Below, piece by piece: positions 58,373 to 64,000 of a stretch of 64,000 nt of DNA (position 1 is its first letter; every line of letters begins with the position of its first letter). Below the pieces are notes generated by a model. It did no database searches. It saw only the letters and a program-made list of their open reading frames with translations, and was not told the DNA's origin. Location: the NCBI GenBank assembly GCA_014706295.1, contig JACSVZ010000011.1, positions 12,740,163 through 12,804,162 on the forward strand, read 5' to 3'. This stretch comes from Lycocorax pyrrhopterus obiensis. Its lineage: Eukaryota > Chordata > Aves > Passeriformes > Paradisaeidae. The translations under genes were made by a program, and so were the position numbers.

Positions 58373-61300
58373 TTTGTTTTTGACATTTTCATTTTCACTG
58401 ATTCTTGTGTTTTTATGTTTTTATTAATTTTATTTTCAATTGGTTTACATTTAGAAATTTATTCTTAATTAGTTAATAGGCTATGCAGAGAAAGAAGTCA
58501 TAGCTCTGCGGTAGAAACACGAATATGGAATTTTATAGCAGAATAGGAAATGGAAAAGAAAACTTTGATTTATTGCTTAATGAGCATACAGCTGGGAAAC
58601 TTTAGGGGGTTTTGAATGCATGTTAAGTGTTGAAAATGTGTCTGATGCCCCACCCACCCGTGACACACTGCCATCAGTCCATCCCGTTGTCTCGTGTGGC
58701 GCATGTGCTGCTGCGGTGCCGCTGAGCTCTGTGTGCTGCACAGACCCCTCCATGCTGAACCAGCCCTGGAGCTCTGCTGAAGCTTTTGCAGGAGCAGCTG
58801 GGTTGGAAACAGGTATATTTTGGTAGGAGAGTTTTTTGTGAGCAACATGTGAGTTTTTAGTCAGTTGGATTCCAAGTGGGAACCCTACCAAGTTCACCAG
58901 AAGTGAGGAAACTGAGCCAGAGAGGCCCAGGTGTGGGTGTGTTGAGCATGGGTGGATATTACTCTTGGTTTAGTGGGAAACCTGAGTCCTACAAAAGCCA
59001 GGGGCTTTAAAAATGGTTACCTTTAAATGTTTTGAGCTAAAATTAAGTAAGAGTGAAAGCCCAAGCAACATGTTATAGTAGAAGCTTTTCTTTTTAATGT
59101 AACTGCCTATCTTTGAAACAAAATGGGAGGAATGTTGGTCGTTACTCTTGCTGCTCCCCTGCTGCTGTCTCACCCTCTTGTGTTACTGGGATATGAGAAC
59201 ATGTGGAGTTTGGAATGCAGACCAAGCAGCAAAATGTAGGGGCTGACTTCAGCCTTTGTATGTTAATAGCTATCATGGGAGAGAATTCATCTCCATTTTG
59301 CAATGTCTAAGTTTACTGGGATGGAGGAATATCTGACTGACTTGATGACAATTTCCTGATTACCTTTTTCACCAGAAATGTTGTAGCATAAGTTTTGTCC
59401 ACCTTTTGGACAGGAAGCAAAGGGCTTGCCAGCCACCCCAATCCAAGTTTCTCAGCATTAGCAAACCAGCTGCTGGGTTCCCAGTGGATAGAGCTAGGGA
59501 TTGTGTGCGGCACGGAGTGCTCCTGTAGCATGGCCAGGATTGTCCGAACTGAAGGCTGAGAGACTCCTGGACAACACCCTGCAAGTAAAGGGGAGTTGGT
59601 GAGTTACCAAGGAGTTATTTGGGGGTGGGAGTGGGGTAGAAGTGCTTAACAAACTTGTCAACAGGTGAGTGTGGAAAGCTGTATTGGCTATTAATGTTTC
59701 TGGCATATTTGTGTGGAAATGCTTCTTGGCATGTCTCAGGTAACAATTGATCCCATTCCCTAGAGAACAGGCACCTTCCCTGTTGCTTGTGGACAGTCAC
59801 AGTGGGACCAGGGCTGCCCCACATGCAGTCCTGCAGGGTGACCCTGCTCCTGTGTTTTTCTTGCTGGTGCTCAGCCCCTGTCCCTGAGTTACTCCCAGCA
59901 TCAAAGCACCTTCCATACACAGAGTCTGGCAAGTCTGCACCTGTCCTCAGGCAACCACTGACCTGAGCAAGAGAGGGACAATGTTTGCTGGAGTCTGGGA
60001 AGGGTGAGGGCCACCTTCCCCGCTGTAATTCCTTCTCCCTGATCTGCCATTCATGCAGGGACAGATTTTTGGGGCTCAGCTCTTACTGCTGCCATTTCAG
60101 GACCTTGTTTTCCTGTCTCTTGCCCATCCCCTGCTCAGGAGAGCTATCGTGCTGCCTCACTGGCACGTTCTGATGTCCAGTGTTGAACCTGGGGACCTTC
60201 TATAAGCAGTACATTGCCCTTTCTCCATCTGCCCTTCGGGGATGCTGTAGCAGGTGCTTTCTGGTGCTTCTCAGCCTTCATGGGTGTTGGCAAAAGGGAA
60301 ACTTGATGTCTGTATATAGTTTGCTCCCTTTGTGCCCAGTGATTGTGACTCCTGCCTTTGGTCCCTTTTTAAGCTAATCAGAAACTGAATTATTTCATGC
60401 TTTCAAAATCCGAGATGATCCTTCTGTGATGGACAGATGGGAGATAAACCTCAGGGAGTCCAAGTCCCAAGACTAACCCTGGAAAGGTAAGACCAGCCCC
60501 ATTTCAGTCAAGATAAGAGATTGTGGGTATAACAGAAAGTGCCACAGATATTTGGAATTAATTTATTACTTGTTGATTGCCCTGTGATTTCTTCTTAGGT
60601 CTGTGCAGGTGGTGAATGTTACATCCCATCCATCTTCTCACATTCCCCAGAGTGGCAGGTTCCAGCTCAGTCCCTGGGCCTTGCTCTGGCAAACCTGACT
60701 CCTCTGCATGACTTTAAGGGCTTTGCTGCTTTGAGGTGGATGCTGACGCACATCCTGGTGCTTTGCTGAATAAGGCACCCCCATGGTTTTCCAGATGTCC
60801 CTGTTTTCCCCCCACCCCATGCTTATTCTGCTGGAGAGAACAACCAGCTTCTGCTCCCTCAGGTTTTGTACCTTCATGCTCTGACTTTGCTAATTTACAA
60901 GCTTAGCCTTTTCTAAATAGCTTATGTGCTGGAAGGGTTTTCTGGGGTGTCACTAAACTCATGCCTTGTGTTTGGTATCGCCTGTTCAAAGGTGGTGTCA
61001 CCAAGCACTCCCTTTACAACAGAGAGTGTGCACAGGGTGCAGCAGAGCTGGGGATGTTCATCTGAGCTGAATTCATTCTGAGTAAAAACTGACAAATCTT
61101 CTCTAAGTCAGTGGAGCTCTGCTCTTTATACACAAAGCAAGCACAGATTAAATTTAGGATAGTTCCATCTGCTTTTTCCTACTGTGAGACTAATCCCTGG
61201 CATTAAAGATCCTCCAGGTGGATGAGATGCATCCGAAGGGTGACTCATTGGTTTGAGTCAAATACAGCTGAAGCTTGTGTTGCTGCTGGAGGTTGGAGGA

Positions 61301-62801
61301 AAAAGTGAAAAGGTGTTTGCTGTGAGAGTATGTGACATCCTGTTCTGGCATGGATGCAGCAAAGGCAGGCAGTCTCCAGGCCTGTGACCCACAGTTTGTG
61401 TGGCTCTTTGGTTCTGAAACATCCACACGTGCTGCAATACCAGCACAGCAGCTCCTAAAGCTTTACAGGCTGCACCTCCTCCAATGAGCAAGGGCTGAGT
61501 GATGTGGGCTGGATTTACAGGGGCGTTGCAGAGAAATCTAGAAAGACTCGCTGTAAACTTCTGCTCTGTGTTACCTGTCCAGTCGGGAAAAAAGTAATTA
61601 AAACTCTGCCCAGGGTTAACCTGGTAAAAACTACACTGAGCTGAGGGAGGACAATCAGCTCCTGTGGGAACTGGCACCGCTGAAATGTGCCTCGAGGGCC
61701 TCCTAAGCACTGTCAGAGAGCTGGTGTCAGTGGGTCCTGTCTTCTCAGCCATCTCCGTGAGGGTTTTCTAGTCCCCACAAGAAAATTAACCCTAACTATT
61801 TTCACCATTGCCCCGGAGTATGCTGGTCATAGTCAGGGTACTGCCTACAGCCTGTGGGTTACATTCCTACTCCTCTACCTTTCCTTGGATTTCCCCACTG
61901 AGTGCAGATTCTGCATCTCAATCTGATTTTTTGTTGTGTTTTCCAGACCCTCTGGCTGGAGTAGACCTGCTAAATGAGGTGGCTTCTCTGTTCACCACCA
62001 TTTCCTATTACTGCTGCATTTGTCTAAGATAGTGCTTGGACCTTGTTCCTCACAGTAGCTGAAGAAATTGTGTTCGGAAAAAGTGAATTTAATGAAATTC
62101 TCTTGGTTTTGTTACTCTCCCAACCCTTGTCACCCCAGCCTCTCAAAGAAGCAAAATGTTTTCCTTCCAGCCTGGAAGAAGGAAGGGGATATTGTTAATT
62201 CCAGTTCTGTGTCCCTGGGGTGGGACAGCACTCAAATACTGTCACTGTTCATGTCCCTGTACCAGCATTTTTGTCCTCTTTCTCTCTGGGTCTGGAGTTG
62301 GAAGGATGGAAATGGTGTGTGGAAGAGATGGGAGATGACCTCTGTGTTCCCATTGGAAAGGTTACTGGCAGTTGGCTGAATAACCATCTCTTTTCTCTTC
62401 CCAGGCTTCCTTTGCTGCCATGCTGAGAAGTTGAGTCTGCTCTGCATGGTGGGTTTGCAGCGCTGAGCCCCTGCATCGTTCGTGTATCCTGTGTCACTCA
62501 GGGCGGTAGGTTCCCTCTTCCACGGAGCTGGAAACAGGTCCATTAAAGCCCGTTGGAATATAACACTTTGGCAGTCTTTAAAAGAAGCTGTATAAAGCAC
62601 TGCACCGTTCTCTGCTTAACTCGATTTTGGGTTCATTTGATGCATTTAATAGCCAGAACAAACTGGGGAATCGGCTGGAAGTGAGGGAAAGCCCTGCAGA
62701 AACAACTTGGCACCTCTTCCCTGTGAGTGGAGAGGCTGGAGGGAGGTGCTGCAGAGCTCCCCTCCCTGCCCGCAGCTCCCAGCGCCGCTCGGCCCGGGTA
62801 T
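58373..62801. other. Intergenic region between NUP93 and MIR138-2
   Basis: About 4.4 kb. AT-rich just after NUP93, becoming GC-richer to the right. Open frames up to 164 codons on the complement (61,258-61,752) have no recognised similarity and are within chance length. No repeat, RNA gene or exon was recognised. Part of the primary miR-138-2 transcript may lie at the right end. Confidence 0.8.
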
Positions 62802-62885
62802 TGTTGCTGCAGCTGGTGTTGTGAATCAGGCCGACGACAAGCGCTTCCTACAATCCGGCTATTTCACTACACCAGGGTTGCATCA
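62802..62885 (+). ncRNA. MIR138-2: microRNA precursor mir-138-2
   Basis: The hairpin contains the known miR-138-5p sequence (AGCTGGTGTTGTGAATCAGG plus CCG) at 62,811-62,833. The complementary arm at 62,858-62,879 starts GCTATTTCAC and has one apparent change from the recalled human miR-138-2-3p. CTGGTGT pairs with ACACCAG, GTGAA with TTCAC, and GCCG with CGGC around a loop of about 20 bases. A CNNC motif (CTTC, 62,895-62,898) lies 16 bases past the 3p arm, the usual SRp20/Drosha position. The loop and the position between NUP93 and the expected SLC12A3 identify it as the -2 paralogue rather than mir-138-1. miR-138 is a post-transcriptional repressor known for roles in dendritic spine size (targeting LYPLA1) and cell migration. 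Confidence 0.97.
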
Positions 62886-63039
62886 TACCACTCGCTTCGC
62901 TCTTCGCCCGCCTCTGGAGCCCTCCTGTCTCTTCCGGAGCATCTCTGACCGTGCTGTGTTTAACAGACCCCCCACTTAAGAGGCTGATTTGTGCTGGTTT
63001 GGGCAAATCAGTGTTTTTGATGAAACAACGAGGTTCTGA

Positions 63040-63045
63040 AATAAA
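63040..63045 (+). promoter_or_regulatory. Possible polyadenylation signal downstream of MIR138-2
   Basis: AATAAA 155 bases past the hairpin, followed within 30 bases by GT-rich TGGGTGTGAGTCTG. It could end a short primary microRNA transcript. A single AATAAA is weak evidence. Confidence 0.25.
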
Positions 63046-63185
63046 GCCATTTCTGCTGGGTGTGAGTCTGCTGGCGCATCTGTTGTGAGAGGAGGCTGGT
63101 GTCCAGTTTGTGGGGGGGTGTTGCATGAGGGGCTAGGGTGAGACTCTTTCCTCGTCCCCACCTCGCCCTTGTCCCCGCTCTCCAG

Positions 63186-63261
63186 GCTCCGAGGTGCTCT
63201 GCAGTGCTGCGAGGGCTCAGCACACGGATGCAGACCAGGCTGCCTGTCCTCAGCTTCCCGG
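63186..63261 (+). other. Possible unannotated exon between good splice sites
   Basis: A pyrimidine-rich acceptor (GTCCCCGCTCTCCAG, ending 63,185) and a donor GG|GTAAGC at 63,262 bracket 76 CpG-rich bases. No protein similarity was recognised. It may be a non-coding exon of the primary miR-138-2 transcript or an upstream exon of a gene to the right. Confidence 0.2.
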
Positions 63262-63310
63262 GTAAGCGGGTGCGCGGGGCTTGGGTGATCACGGCCGTCT
63301 GCCCTCGCAC

Positions 63311-64000
63311 AAACAAGGAGGCTGGAGCAAGTCCTCAAAAATCAGGTCAGAATTTGTGTGTGAATGCAAAGACAGCCAGAGGCAGCAGGGCAGGCAGGCC
63401 CAATTTTCCATTAACTTGCAAAGCCATACGGAGCTGAAATTCCAATGGGCTGCCCTCGAATTTTATTGCTGGCCTTGTTTGCTGTCTTTGCTGATCTTAT
63501 CTGTAACTGCTTTCGTGGCACATGTGACAGGGGCTGCAGGGGTGTAACAGGCGCCCATCCCTCCCCCTGTCCTCGGCTGCTGTGGCTGTGGGGTGTACGG
63601 CCACACGGCCTCAGCTCGTGTTTTGTGTGATGTGAGCAAAGGTTCAAGTGGCTTATTAACTCAGGGATGGGGCTGGGGGGAATTCTGAACCCTCGGTGCT
63701 CAGTGGTGCCCTGTCCCTGGGTCGGGAGGGGAAGGGGGCTGTGGCACCATGGGCATCTCTGCTGCCTGGTACTGAGAGCTGCCAGCTCCCAGCCCTGGAC
63801 AAGCACAGACAGACTGCCACCGCTCTGTGTACCCTGGCTTCTCCCGCCCCCTGGAATCTGAGTCCCAGCAGGGGCATCCCTCAGATCCCTCGATGTCACA
63901 CTCCCCCTTTCCCCCTGGTTTCACTGCGAGATAAAGGGGCCATTCCCCTCCCTGCATCCGGCCCAGCTCAATGCCACAGGCAGCATCTTGGAGACCAGCC
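63311..64000. other. Intergenic sequence at the right edge
   Basis: GC-rich, no recognised exon. SLC12A3, the expected next gene by mammalian synteny, was not detected. Open frames on both strands look like chance. Confidence 0.7.

Larger units (their letters stand above)
62760..63310. promoter_or_regulatory. CpG-enriched block around MIR138-2
   Basis: CpG density rises sharply against the rest of the window. I count 13 CpGs in about 165 bases at 63,145-63,310, near the number expected from base composition, and many more around the hairpin (62,770-62,950). This fits a small CpG island and possible promoter of the primary microRNA transcript. Confidence 0.45.

Noticed and set aside
61258..61752. 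164-codon open frame on the complement in the intergenic region
   Set aside because: No recognisable protein family, length within chance, and no promoter or poly(A) context.
63411..63899. 162-codon open frame on the complement at the right edge
   Set aside because: Low-complexity Pro/Ser/Gly/Arg-rich translation of GC-rich DNA, with overlapping frames in several registers.
63311..64000. First exon of SLC12A3
   Set aside because: Expected by synteny, but no translation in any frame resembles the start of the NaCl cotransporter.

Overview
This is vertebrate genomic DNA, most likely from a bird. It holds one protein-coding gene, the 3' three quarters of NUP93 (nuclear pore inner-ring nucleoporin) on the + strand, followed about 4.4 kb downstream by the microRNA gene MIR138-2, also on +. 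The avian call rests on a CR1-type LINE 3' end (about 53,669-53,730), the near absence of other interspersed repeats, and compact introns. No bacterial, viral or CRISPR-like content was seen.

Layout. Bases 1-27,551 read as the 3' part of a very long NUP93 intron (intron 3 in human numbering). No coding exon was recognised there. It holds several AT-rich, motif-dense blocks that look like conserved non-coding or enhancer DNA, and a full-consensus CTCF motif at 24,684. From 27,552 to 58,244 lie 19 coding exons, all with GT-AG introns. Joined, they encode exactly 720 residues that align without a gap to residues 100-819 of human NUP93 (recalled numbering). The first 99 codons must lie upstream of the window. 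A short 3' UTR ends near an AATAAA at 58,350.

Bases 58,371-62,801 are intergenic with no recognisable gene. The miR-138-2 hairpin (about 62,802-62,885) sits in a CpG-enriched block (about 62,760-63,310). A possible unannotated exon with good splice sites (63,186-63,261) and a possible poly(A) signal (63,040) lie close by and may belong to the primary microRNA transcript. In mammals the order is NUP93 - MIR138-2 - SLC12A3, so this is conserved synteny, and SLC12A3 would be expected past the right edge. None of its exons was recognised here.

Relationship of the genes. NUP93 is a housekeeping scaffold of the nuclear pore. miR-138 is a tissue-restricted regulator and is probably transcribed independently. 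The intronic and intergenic regulatory candidates could serve either gene or more distant neighbours. I found no novel multi-gene system. The points most worth a second look are: an internal start codon in strong Kozak context that would give a complete 696-residue short isoform, a GC3-rich and divergent exon 8 inside an otherwise nearly invariant protein, a convergent pair of CTCF-like motifs flanking the exon cluster, the candidate conserved elements in intron 3, and the CpG block around MIR138-2.
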